A DNA stretch of 64,000 nucleotides, taken from positions 186,001-250,000 of the forward strand of contig JBGAVD010000005.1 in the NCBI GenBank assembly GCA_044228285.1, in the 5' to 3' direction. The DNA comes from JBBATK01 sp044228285. GTDB lineage: Bacteria > Bacteroidota > Ignavibacteria > Kapaibacteriales > NICIL-2. Of this stretch, positions 17,774 to 26,282 are shown in pieces. Positions within the stretch are counted from its first letter, which is position 1. Each line of letters opens with the position of its first letter. Below the pieces are notes generated by a model. It was not told where the DNA came from. It saw only the letters and a list, made by a program, of their open reading frames with translations, and did not search any database. Made by a program: the position numbers and the translations under genes.

Positions 17774-19033
17774 TTACTCTCCAGAGAGTACAACGACCTT
17801 ACTCTCTACACCGCTATTCGTGCGCAATCGTACTATGTAGGAACCTGCTGAGAGGAGAGTACCCTTTGTATCGCGACCATCCCACTCTGTATAATAGCTA
17901 CCTGCCTCCAACGAAGTGTTCTGTTCGAGTGAACGCAGATGCATACCACGTACGTCATACACATCAATGGCAACAGTGCTGGCTTGATCTACATGATAGT
18001 GCACTCGGGCAACATCACGGAAAGGGTTAGGACTAACATGGTCTATGTATGTAGCTAGTGCGTTTCCTGATGTTTCGACAGGAACTGCGTCGATGATCTG
18101 CTTCAATTCTCGATAGAAGAGTCCGCCACCAGAGGTACCAACAAATACAGTTGTAGACGTTGATGCAAAAGCGCGTATATCGGTGAAAACAAGTTGCTCG
18201 TTTGCAGACTGCCAGGAAGAAGCATTATTCTTCGACAAGAATACACCGCCGCCGTCAGTACCCGCAAAAATGACTCCATTGCTGACGGTCATTGCGTTAA
18301 TGGTAACATTTGTCAGACCATTGTTCATCTGCGTCCAGCTCATACCTGAATTATTGGACACATATGCGCCTTCAGCAGTACCCGCCACGATGACTGTACC
18401 ATTGACAACAAAGGAACTCACACTGTTCGCGGCGGAACCTAAACCCGTTCCAACCGGTATCCACATCGCGCCAGCGTCCGTTGAAACGAATACACCACCT
18501 TGAGTCGCAGCAAGAATGTTTGTTCCAAGTGCAGCAACTGTGTTGACCGAAGCGGAAGGCAAGCCTGGACCTGCTGGGTTCCAATCTGTTCCGTTATTTG
18601 TAGACAGGTATACACCGGTTGATGTGCCAGCGACTAAGATGCCCGGAGCCGCAACGAGCGCAGTTACGTTTGTATTCTTTAGTCCGTTATTCACAGCAGT
18701 CCACGTGTTTCCATCGTTGTTTGTTACGAAAACACCACCTCCATACGTGCCTGCATACATCGAGCTACCGTTGCCGGCAACAGCAAAAGCGCGGAGATTT
18801 GACATACCATTGGTAGCCTGTGTAATACTACGACCATTGTCCTTGGACACATACACACCACGTGTACTCGTGCCAGCAAAGAGAATAGAACCATTGAGTG
18901 CCAGTGACTTGATGGTGATGCCAGAATCAAGATCTGGACACGTCGCTTGCTTCCATTGCGCAGAAACTGAAACGCATAGGATAAGACTCATGAAAAAGGG
19001 AAGTGCTGTACGCACTGATGAAACTCTAAACAT
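17774..19033 (-). CDS. secreted propeller protein with FlgD-like T9SS tail
   Basis: 419 residues from the ATG at 19033, where a signal peptide starts (FFMSLILCVSVSAQ); the frame is open to 19102 but the extra residues look non-coding. Seven to eight repeats of ~40 residues read FAGT..GGVFVSTNNG.SW, the same Asp-box blade type as the 674-residue protein it converges with. From residue ~335 (HVSPNPFRD) comes a FlgD-Ig-like T9SS sorting domain (YDVRGMHLRSL, WDGRDTKGTLLSAGSYIVRL). Likely surface or extracellular; function unknown. The repeats also generate long antisense open frames on the plus strand that are not genes. Confidence 0.75.
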   Translation of the reverse strand: MFRVSSVRTALPFFMSLILCVSVSAQWKQATCPDLDSGITIKSLALNGSILFAGTSTRGVYVSKDNGRSITQATNGMSNLRAFAVAGNGSSMYAGTYGGGVFVTNNDGNTWTAVNNGLKNTNVTALVAAPGILVAGTSTGVYLSTNNGTDWNPAGPGLPSASVNTVAALGTNILAATQGGVFVSTDAGAMWIPVGTGLGSAANSVSSFVVNGTVIVAGTAEGAYVSNNSGMSWTQMNNGLTNVTINAMTVSNGVIFAGTDGGGVFLSKNNASSWQSANEQLVFTDIRAFASTSTTVFVGTSGGGLFYRELKQIIDAVPVETSGNALATYIDHVSPNPFRDVARVHYHVDQASTVAIDVYDVRGMHLRSLEQNTSLEAGSYYTEWDGRDTKGTLLSAGSYIVRLRTNSGVESKVVVLSGE

Positions 19034-19272
19034 TGTATGTACCAGAAAAAGTGTAAGTGTCGAAATTGAGAATCGAGTCAGTTGAGCGTAGTTGAAACTC
19101 ATACTTCTGGCTCTGTAGAACTACATCAAAACAAAGATATATGCGTCGTGAACGTTCTAGCACTCCGTAGAAATACCGAACCTTCAATAGAATTGTGCGC
19201 CGATGCGCACTCTTAACGGAAAACTACGTACTGATAACCATCCGACTTCATTCATGCGGTACTGACACGAGC

Positions 19273-19953
19273 TCAAAAACTCAACCCGCCAAACATGGGA
19301 AGTACCGCGCCATTCAAACTCTTCATACTCGGACCACAGAGCGCGACGATAGCCTCTGCACACTCTAAAGGGTCAGTCCAGTTCTGCTCTTCTCCATTCT
19401 GCGCCCACTCCAAGTTTGCCGCTGTGCGAAGTATTCCTGGAACGACCACATTCGCTCGAAATCCATGTACCCTACCTTCTTCAGCGGCTGACAGACAAAG
19501 TGAGATCAGTGCAGCTTTTGATGCGCTATAAGCTGCTCTGTTCGGTGTGGGGCGCAAAGCGGAGGCTGCACCAATTCCAACAAAACACCCAGCACGGCGC
19601 TGCAATTGCGGCATCGTAGCGTGTAGAAGGTTAAACGCGCTCATGAGGTTTATAGTCAACATACGCGTAAATAGTTCCGAGTTGCTCTCTACAATAGAAG
19701 TTCCGGCCTCAATACCACCCACTAAATGCACGACAGCACTGAACTCATCTATTGAACTTACGACCTCTGAGCACTCATTCTCGTTTGAAAGATCGCACAG
19801 ATGCTCAGAATAGAGATGGTTTGATGTCCATCTGCCTTCTGGGTTGGGATTTCGTACGAGAGCATGGACAAACCAGCCCTGGGCAAGAAAACACTCAACA
19901 ACAGAGTGTCCTAAGGCACCACCTGCTCCTGAGACGATTGCGCGATGTAACAT
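19273..19953 (-). CDS. short-chain dehydrogenase/reductase
   Basis: 226 residues from the ATG at 19953, preceded by GGAG nine bases upstream; the frame is open to 19986. Classical SDR fold: the nucleotide motif SGAGGALGHSV at residues ~7-17 and the catalytic YSASK with a preceding Ser in GIGAASALRP. It catalyses an NAD(P)-dependent oxidoreduction of unknown substrate in the cytoplasm. It follows the subtilase gene on the same strand after ~120 bases; no functional link is evident. Confidence 0.85.
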   Translation of the reverse strand: MLHRAIVSGAGGALGHSVVECFLAQGWFVHALVRNPNPEGRWTSNHLYSEHLCDLSNENECSEVVSSIDEFSAVVHLVGGIEAGTSIVESNSELFTRMLTINLMSAFNLLHATMPQLQRRAGCFVGIGAASALRPTPNRAAYSASKAALISLCLSAAEEGRVHGFRANVVVPGILRTAANLEWAQNGEEQNWTDPLECAEAIVALCGPSMKSLNGAVLPMFGGLSF

Positions 19954-20077
19954 GTGTGCTCCAAGATAAGTATGTCTGAAACTCAAGTTCAGTTTGTGAT
20001 CAGCCTCTCAGTGAATCGTCTCCAACTCAGGTGGTTGAGCGAGCGAAGCAGAGCAAACTCCTTTCTACAGAATCTTT

Positions 20078-22111
20078 CTAATAGATGAGGAGTAAATGTG
20101 AACGATGCTGTGTAGAATGAGAGCTCTCTATTGTGTAGAGTCCACGCGGTAGGTCAGCAACAGAAATACTCACGTTTGAATCGTTCGACGAGCTTAAGCG
20201 TACTGTCTGCCCAATCGAGTTGACGATTCTCCAACTCGTAAGCACACTCTTCTCTATCCACTCAACACGAGCACTACCGAATGGTATAGCACTCGGTATG
20301 ATTGTGTATTCTTCGTCGAGCTCGGCTACGGAACTAGGGAAGTTGGCTGGATCCATCCCGCATGGTATGTGCGACTCACCAAAACTAATGCGATCATATG
20401 ATAGCTCCGGTACACGTCGGCTGCGTTGAGCGTCTTGTACACTAAGGGCGAAAAACATAGTCGGTGACGTGTTCTTTGGAATACGGACCATATACTGGTT
20501 CGCTATGCCTGTAGTTTGCAGAGGATAATCTCTATACTCGCGTCCATCAAAGCTCAGCGAAAGGACTGCGCTCACAATTGGAAATGCACTACGTATGGTA
20601 TAGACGAAGTACTGATAGGTAGGAGCTGCATAGCTAAGAACTGGCGAGACAACTATCCCATGATGCGTAGCTGCTTCCATCATATTCGGTAAACCATAGC
20701 CGACAATGCTGTCTGGACTAGAATTCCGATTTGCATGCGCATACAACAACGCGCGTACTTCATAGGGTTTCAAATCAGGAAACTGACTCACGAGCAACGC
20801 AATTGCACCTGCCAGGGCAGGTGTCGCGAATGATGTACCATTTCCTTTGTTGATATTCGCCGTCGTTCCTACTGTTGCCACATAGACATCTACTCCCAGA
20901 GCCACAACATCCGGTTTCAGTTTGCCCAGTGCATTTGGACCCTTTGATGTCCACCGAGGTACATTCATCAAATCATCAATGACCGCTCCAACAGTAATGG
21001 CGGAGTCTGCATCACCGGGAGAGATAAGCGTTCGAGACTCTCCGCCCTCATTACCTGCAGCTACGCAACATATCATTCCTCGAGCTGTGGCACGATTAAC
21101 TGCACGATCGCAGATTGTTGAGCGACCGTCGAGCATGGAGTAGTTATACGAAAGTTGAAGAGAGTCAAAATCAAAATAGCCGATAGACGATGAACTCACA
21201 TCAACACCAGCCGCTTCCAACCATTCTATACCAGCTGCATAGTTGTCTTCTTCAATGCGACCTTCCTGCCGCATGTCCTCTGTCTTCGCCAGCATGATCT
21301 GAGCATCCGGTGCAGTGCCAATGAGGCTATCTGGTTGATAGGCGGCTATGATCGAAAGAGTATTCGTTCCATGACCGTCCTGCGATCCAACATCAGCAGA
21401 TTCGTTTTCGGTTACAGAATCTTGAAACACGAAATCGTACTCACCAAGCATACGCAAGTGCTGAAAACACTGCATTTGCTTGTAGCGAAATCCATTATCG
21501 AGAACTCCCACAAGACATCGCGAGCCTAGTTCTCCCATTGCGTGGAACTCATCAGTATTGAGAAGTTTGTTCTGCCTGATCGAGGGTCCGTATCGAAAGA
21601 CTCCACAGCTAGTATCAAAGGTCTTCAGTCCATTGCGTTTTGATCTTGGCTGTTCCTCTTGCGTCAGTAACTTGAAAAACGCACCGGTTTCGCTTACATC
21701 CTTGACGTACGACTTGGTCTTCAACAACTTCATAACTGTGGTGTCGCAGGAAACCACCACATAATTATCCCAGCGTAATTCCAAGAGGATTTTCGCACCT
21801 GTTTTTCGTATGTTATCGAGATAGGGAGCATAGAGGGGGGCATCTTCCAGACTGAAGAGTGAGTCTGCTTTCATCACCTTTGCTCTTCGTGCAAGGCATC
21901 GATCACTGAGGAGGGCCTGGGTTTGAGTGTACAGTTCACTTCCTTTGACAAAGGGAGAAATGCCTTTATTCCGTAGATACACGCGATATGTATTGGCGTC
22001 CACAGGCGCACTCCACAATAGAAGCAGCACGAAAGCGGACAGGACTTGGCCACTTTTCAGCGTGTTTGGAGTCAAGTGTTTCCACTGTGCAAAAGCTAAT
22101 CGAAGCTGCAT
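20078..22111 (-). CDS. S8 family subtilisin-like serine protease with T9SS tail
   Basis: 677 residues. Hydrophobic signal region at residues ~23-39, a propeptide-like stretch, then the subtilase domain with catalytic Asp205 (VGVLDNGF), His247 (DGHGTN), oxyanion Asn354 (AAGNEGG) and Ser427 (NGTSFATPALAG), all in order. After the domain comes a ~130-residue region with beta-sandwich character and a C-terminal T9SS sorting domain (ending LPRGLYTIESSHSTQHRSHLLLIY). Predicted to be secreted across the outer membrane. Divergent from ygfZ, with a 55-base gap. Confidence 0.88.
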   Translation of the reverse strand: MQLRLAFAQWKHLTPNTLKSGQVLSAFVLLLLWSAPVDANTYRVYLRNKGISPFVKGSELYTQTQALLSDRCLARRAKVMKADSLFSLEDAPLYAPYLDNIRKTGAKILLELRWDNYVVVSCDTTVMKLLKTKSYVKDVSETGAFFKLLTQEEQPRSKRNGLKTFDTSCGVFRYGPSIRQNKLLNTDEFHAMGELGSRCLVGVLDNGFRYKQMQCFQHLRMLGEYDFVFQDSVTENESADVGSQDGHGTNTLSIIAAYQPDSLIGTAPDAQIMLAKTEDMRQEGRIEEDNYAAGIEWLEAAGVDVSSSSIGYFDFDSLQLSYNYSMLDGRSTICDRAVNRATARGMICCVAAGNEGGESRTLISPGDADSAITVGAVIDDLMNVPRWTSKGPNALGKLKPDVVALGVDVYVATVGTTANINKGNGTSFATPALAGAIALLVSQFPDLKPYEVRALLYAHANRNSSPDSIVGYGLPNMMEAATHHGIVVSPVLSYAAPTYQYFVYTIRSAFPIVSAVLSLSFDGREYRDYPLQTTGIANQYMVRIPKNTSPTMFFALSVQDAQRSRRVPELSYDRISFGESHIPCGMDPANFPSSVAELDEEYTIIPSAIPFGSARVEWIEKSVLTSWRIVNSIGQTVRLSSSNDSNVSISVADLPRGLYTIESSHSTQHRSHLLLIY

Positions 22112-22166
22112 CGAATGAGGTCGTGTAAATTGCCGATAGTTGTTCTTATCAAAATAGCGAATTCAA

Positions 22167-23159
22167 ATGGATATGGCATGGACAGACGGTTACAAGGCTG
22201 CGGTTGAAAATTGTGCGTGGTTTGAGCGAACTGACCGAGCGATCTTCTCAGTGCGGGGAACTGATGCGCTCGACTATCTCAATCGGGTAACTACCAACGA
22301 ACTTCGAGACCTAGCTTCCTTGCATCACCGGCAAACAATGCTGTGCACGGACAAAGGTCGCATTGTTGATCTGCTCGATGTGTTCATGATTGAGGCTGAG
22401 ATCTTTGTGATGTCTTCTCTTCATGCTCTCCCACAGGTGCTTGCGCACCTGCGGAGCTATGCGGTCATGGATGATGTGCACTTCAGTGGACCCCTAGATA
22501 CATTTTCCGTGTTGGAGATAAGCGGTCCTCATACAAGCTCCGCTCTGCGCTTCCTCTTTGGTGACACACAGGAATTGCCTCAAGCGAACAACATCGTAAA
22601 ACTCAAATACGAGGGTTTTGAACTTTATGCTCTGTCTAGCCAAGCTCTTTGCGAGCTGTCATTTTTACTGCTAGTACCGAAAGAGGATAGTCCACGAAGA
22701 AGCGCATTTCTCTCAGAGCTTTCCTTGACTATTCAACAAGCAAGCGCTGACGAGTATGAGCTCCTGCGCTTGGATTCCGGTCACGCAACAGCTCCCAGTG
22801 AATTGAATGGTGACTTCAATCCTCTTGAAGCAAATCTCTTACATCTTATCAATTTCAAGAAAGGATGTTACATTGGTCAAGAAGTGATCGCCCGCCTTGA
22901 CTCCTATAACAAAGTGCAGAAGCGACTCGTGGGATTCCGAGCCAATACAGCACTACCGCTAAAAGCCCAGATTGAAGTTGAGGAGGTTGCAGTCGGGTAC
23001 ATCACCAGTGTGAGTCATTCTCCGCGTTTCGGCCATGTTGCACTTGGTTATATTCGCAATGAGCATGCTTTGGAGGATAAGGTATGTGTTGTACGAAGTG
23101 TAGACAACAGTGTGCAGGTCCACCTGCAGCTTCTTCCATTTACTAACGTTAAGGACTAA
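22167..23159 (+). CDS. ygfZ: folate-binding YgfZ-like protein
   Basis: 330 residues; ATG at 22167 (a second ATG two codons on is equally possible). YgfZ proteins are related to GcvT and help repair or assemble some iron-sulfur enzymes using folate. The signature KGCYIGQE (about residue 232-239) is intact, following FNPLEANLLHLINF, and the C-terminal barrel RLVGFRAN...VGYITSVSHSP..GHVALGYIR is typical. It is the first gene of a tight plus-strand set; the next start comes 3 bases after its stop. Confidence 0.88.
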   Translation: MDMAWTDGYKAAVENCAWFERTDRAIFSVRGTDALDYLNRVTTNELRDLASLHHRQTMLCTDKGRIVDLLDVFMIEAEIFVMSSLHALPQVLAHLRSYAVMDDVHFSGPLDTFSVLEISGPHTSSALRFLFGDTQELPQANNIVKLKYEGFELYALSSQALCELSFLLLVPKEDSPRRSAFLSELSLTIQQASADEYELLRLDSGHATAPSELNGDFNPLEANLLHLINFKKGCYIGQEVIARLDSYNKVQKRLVGFRANTALPLKAQIEVEEVAVGYITSVSHSPRFGHVALGYIRNEHALEDKVCVVRSVDNSVQVHLQLLPFTNVKD

Positions 23160-23162
23160 GAT

Positions 23163-24023
23163 ATGAACCCCAATGAAGAGCTGCCAGAGCGCTTGCAACG
23201 TGCACCAAAGGCGTATGACAATCGTGAGTTCTTGCATTCTCCCAGAGCTAGAATACTGCGTATGCTGGCGGAGTATCAGCACCCAGATATGCATCTGCGC
23301 TCGAACGACATACATAGTACCATTATCTTCTTTGGTTCTGCAAGAATAAAGTCGAAAGAGCAACATCATCAGGAAGCCGAAGCTCTTCGACTACACATTG
23401 AGAACAGCATCGGTGAAGAACAACTTCGCACGCAGAAGAAACTTGATCGTTTGGTAGCACACCAGGAAATGAGCGAGTACTATGAAGATGCTGTTGAGTT
23501 GGCAAGGCTAATGACCGAGTGGTCAATGAAGCTACCTGACGGATCAGAATTCGTGATTTGCACGGGCGGCGGACCAGGTATTATGGAGGCAGGGAATAGA
23601 GGCGCGCATCAGGCAGGTGGAAAGTCGGTCGGGCTTAACATTTCACTACCCTTTGAGCAGTATCCAAATCCTTACATTACCCCCGACCTCAACTTTGAGT
23701 TCCACTACTTTTTCATGCGAAAGTATTGGTTTGTGTATCTCGCAAAGGCTCTGGTTGTGTTTCCTGGAGGTTTTGGCACCCTAGATGAGCTTATGGAAGT
23801 GCTTACATTGGTTCAAACTAAGAAGATTCGAAAGCAGATGCCAATCTGTATCTACGGTGAAAAGTTCTGGAAGAACGTTATCAATTTTGAATATCTTGCC
23901 GATATGAATATGATAGAGGCAGATGATCTGCAGCTGTTTCGCTTTGTCAATTCACCACAAGAAGCCTTTACATTTTTGCGCACAGAGCTCGTACGCATAC
24001 ACGGATTACCGGATATTGAGTAG
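23163..24023 (+). CDS. LOG family nucleotide phosphoribohydrolase-like protein
   Basis: 286 residues, ATG preceded by AAGGA. The Rossmann-like core has GGGPGIMEAGNRGA (about residues 138-151) and the family signature PGGFGTLDEL (about residues 200-209), as in LOG enzymes that release free base from nucleoside 5'-monophosphates; many members were once labelled lysine decarboxylases. An N-terminal extension of ~75 residues precedes the core, as in the long TIGR00730-related forms. Middle gene of the ygfZ-LOG-SirB1 set, with gaps of 3 and 5 bases. Confidence 0.85.
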   Translation: MNPNEELPERLQRAPKAYDNREFLHSPRARILRMLAEYQHPDMHLRSNDIHSTIIFFGSARIKSKEQHHQEAEALRLHIENSIGEEQLRTQKKLDRLVAHQEMSEYYEDAVELARLMTEWSMKLPDGSEFVICTGGGPGIMEAGNRGAHQAGGKSVGLNISLPFEQYPNPYITPDLNFEFHYFFMRKYWFVYLAKALVVFPGGFGTLDELMEVLTLVQTKKIRKQMPICIYGEKFWKNVINFEYLADMNMIEADDLQLFRFVNSPQEAFTFLRTELVRIHGLPDIE

Positions 24024-24028
24024 GGAAA

Positions 24029-24937
24029 ATGCAGGAAGCTATCGTACAAGATGAACAGTTAAGAGCTGAGATCCAGCCGTTGTTGTCGCTCTTAGATGAC
24101 ACCGATAGCACCGTCACGACCGCTGTTCAAAACAAGCTCTTGTCGTACGGACATCGTGTGGTGCCCTACCTCAGTGATGTACTAAACAAAGAAATCGAAC
24201 TTACTCGTGACGATGAGAATCCTATCATCGTGAACGCTCGAGCGTGCATACGCGCCTTGCAAACAGGTTCACTTTCGCGTTTGTTGAACCAAGTGATTGA
24301 TGCGCATTTTGACCAGAAAGACATCAGTCTTGAGCAGGCAGCATACTTACTATCGGCCTTTGGATTTCCTGATATCGACGAGAATGAGTTTTACAAAACA
24401 CTCGACGCCATTTCGCTACGTGTGCACAACATCTTCATTCAGATGAAGAATGCTTCAGACCTCAGTTTGCTGATGAGTCTGAATACGGTGTTCTTTGAGC
24501 AAGAAGATTTTCGGGGAGCAACTAAGAACTACTACGCTCCGGAGAATTCATACATTTCGCAATTGCTCAAGTCGAAGAGGGGAATTCCTATCTCGATTTC
24601 CGTCGTATACATGCTGGTTGCTGAGCGAGTGGGGATTGAGCTTCATGGCATCGGCATGCCGCTCCATTTCCTAGTATACCATCCAGGACTAAACGTTTTC
24701 ATTGACACGTTTAACCACGGAGCGTTTATATCACGCTCCGACTGCGAACAGTTTATCCGGCAGTCAGGCTTTGCGTATTCAGACAAGATGTTGAACAAGT
24801 CAGCGAACATCAGTATCTGTGCTCGAATGATGCGCAACCTTATTTATGCGCATTCAAAGTATGACCAGAAGTGGGAAGCCGAGACTCTGCAAGAGACTCT
24901 CGACGAGATTCTGAGATTGACCGACGAAAAAATCTAA
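24029..24937 (+). CDS. SirB1-type transglutaminase-like protein
   Basis: 302 residues, ATG preceded by AGGGAA. The N-terminal ~110 residues are helical with repeat-like character; the central SirB1_N/transglutaminase-like domain contains YYAPENSYISQLLKSKRGIPISISVVYMLVAERVG and GIGMPLHFLVYHPG, conserved in SirB1/TPR-linked proteins. The usual catalytic Cys of true transglutaminases is not evident, so enzymatic activity is doubtful. Function of this widespread family is unknown. Last gene of its set, convergent with fliA 17 bases away. Confidence 0.75.
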   Translation: MQEAIVQDEQLRAEIQPLLSLLDDTDSTVTTAVQNKLLSYGHRVVPYLSDVLNKEIELTRDDENPIIVNARACIRALQTGSLSRLLNQVIDAHFDQKDISLEQAAYLLSAFGFPDIDENEFYKTLDAISLRVHNIFIQMKNASDLSLLMSLNTVFFEQEDFRGATKNYYAPENSYISQLLKSKRGIPISISVVYMLVAERVGIELHGIGMPLHFLVYHPGLNVFIDTFNHGAFISRSDCEQFIRQSGFAYSDKMLNKSANISICARMMRNLIYAHSKYDQKWEAETLQETLDEILRLTDEKI

Positions 24938-24954
24938 CAGTCTAGTCGCCTCGA

Positions 24955-25791
24955 TTATGCGTTGTCAAACGCGGTCAACTTCACACGCAAATCATTGCAC
25001 ACCTGTGTATGGATTTGGCAAATGCGGCTTTCAGTAAGTGAGAGCAATACACCAATTTCCTTGAACGTCAAATTCTCGTAGTAGTAGAGCGTTACTACCA
25101 AGCGCTTACGCTCTGGAAGGTTCTTCAGATAGCGCATGAGGAAGGCCATACGTTCTTCATCTGCCATGCGTGTCAATGGATTCTCGTAATCCATGTCAGG
25201 AATCTCCTGCAGGAGATCACGCTCATCACCATCGTCAGACAAACCAAGAGAAGACTTGGATTCGTTCATTGATAGGGACGCAACAGCAGCTGCCGCTGCA
25301 CTAAGATAGGTTTGATACTCTTCAAGGCTGACATTTAGCCTCGTCCGGATTTCCTCTTCGCTAACCTCGCGACCAGTCTCTTTACGAAGTTGATCTGATA
25401 CCGCAACGAGTTCATGAGCTTTCTTTCGTGCAGTGCGGGAGAGCCAATCAAGTCTGCGCATTTCATCGAGTACGGTTCCTCGAACGCGGGGCATTGCAAA
25501 GGTCTCAAACTTGATTCCTCGTTCTGCTTCGAAACGATCAATGGCTTCATTGAGTCCCAGAATTCCCACATGCAAGAAATCCTCGTCACAGAGAATTGCA
25601 TTGGTAGGGAGCGACATTGTATGCAAGGTATAGCGTACTAACCACATGTAGTTAAGCATCAGACGCTTCTTAGCCTCTGAGCGCTTTGCAGCTGAGCTTC
25701 TTTTGGAATGAAACTCTTTCCATGCTGCTCGAACCGCGCTGTCGTCTACACTAGGCGTAGGTTTCGTGAGTACTGTTTCCTGATCCACCAT
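24955..25791 (-). CDS. fliA: RNA polymerase sigma-28 family factor
   Basis: 278 residues, ATG preceded by AGGAG. FliA/WhiG-type sigma factors direct RNA polymerase to late flagellar and motility promoters. Region 2 reads DEDFLHVGILGLNEAIDRFEAERGIKFETFAMPRVRGTVLDEMRRLDW, the region 3 segment follows, and region 4 has LPERKRLVVTLYYYENLTFKEIGVLLSLTESRICQIH, matching the family closely. It is the last gene of a three-gene minus set after the FlhF-like gene and a membrane protein; fliA next to flhF is a common flagellar arrangement. No anti-sigma factor FlgM is visible nearby. Confidence 0.9.
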   Translation of the reverse strand: MVDQETVLTKPTPSVDDSAVRAAWKEFHSKRSSAAKRSEAKKRLMLNYMWLVRYTLHTMSLPTNAILCDEDFLHVGILGLNEAIDRFEAERGIKFETFAMPRVRGTVLDEMRRLDWLSRTARKKAHELVAVSDQLRKETGREVSEEEIRTRLNVSLEEYQTYLSAAAAAVASLSMNESKSSLGLSDDGDERDLLQEIPDMDYENPLTRMADEERMAFLMRYLKNLPERKRLVVTLYYYENLTFKEIGVLLSLTESRICQIHTQVCNDLRVKLTAFDNA

Positions 25792-25828
25792 CGATTAACT
25801 CCTGTCGTTTTAAACTATCTTTTCTTTA

Positions 25829-26221
25829 TCACTGTAGTTCGTTACCAGTGAGCATTTGATTGATTCGCTCTTCGCGCTCTTGATCCATTGCTCGCTGCTG
25901 AGAGTCCAATACTTGCTGTTCTGCTAAAGCCTCTTCATGTAGTCGCTGAATACGCTCTTCAGCTTCTTTCATTTTCACTCGATGGAGCACCCCAACGATC
26001 GTTACCATGATGATTCCCAGGCATACACTTACTCCAACAAAGACTACAAGTGAGCGGTACATCGCCGTCGCAAAATCTGCCCGTGATCCAATCGTAAAAA
26101 GCAGATACGAAACGCATGCGGATAGGGTACTTACTTGGAAAAGTAGACCTATTGGGTAGCGCGAACGAGCCGCTAAGTCCTTGTCCGAGCTTGATTTATC
26201 TGATTTCTTTGCTTTTGCCAT
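25829..26221 (-). CDS. membrane protein with C-terminal coiled coil, between flhF-like and fliA
   Basis: 130 residues. A basic/polar N-terminus (~20 residues) is followed by two hydrophobic helices, about 25-46 and 56-80, and then a highly charged helix (about 82-125, KMKEAEERIQRLHEEALAEQQ) that predicts a cytoplasmic coiled coil. No family recognised. It occupies the place where flhG (the MinD-like partner of FlhF) usually lies, with gaps of 61 and 37 bases to flhF and fliA, so a motility-related role is an inference from position only. Confidence 0.65.
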   Translation of the reverse strand: MAKAKKSDKSSSDKDLAARSRYPIGLLFQVSTLSACVSYLLFTIGSRADFATAMYRSLVVFVGVSVCLGIIMVTIVGVLHRVKMKEAEERIQRLHEEALAEQQVLDSQQRAMDQEREERINQMLTGNELQ

Positions 26222-26282
26222 GGTTCGTACACTAGGTGTCCATCAAGTCACTATCCAAAATTGTGCCATCAAAATGAACGCC

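Noticed and set aside
15616..19033. Regularly spaced similar segments that might suggest a CRISPR array
   Set aside because: The units are coding, ~40-50 codons long and diverged; they encode propeller blades.
18183..19085. Long plus-strand frames (up to 189 codons) within the propeller gene
   Set aside because: They are antisense shadows created by the periodic codon pattern of the repeats; there are no start signals.
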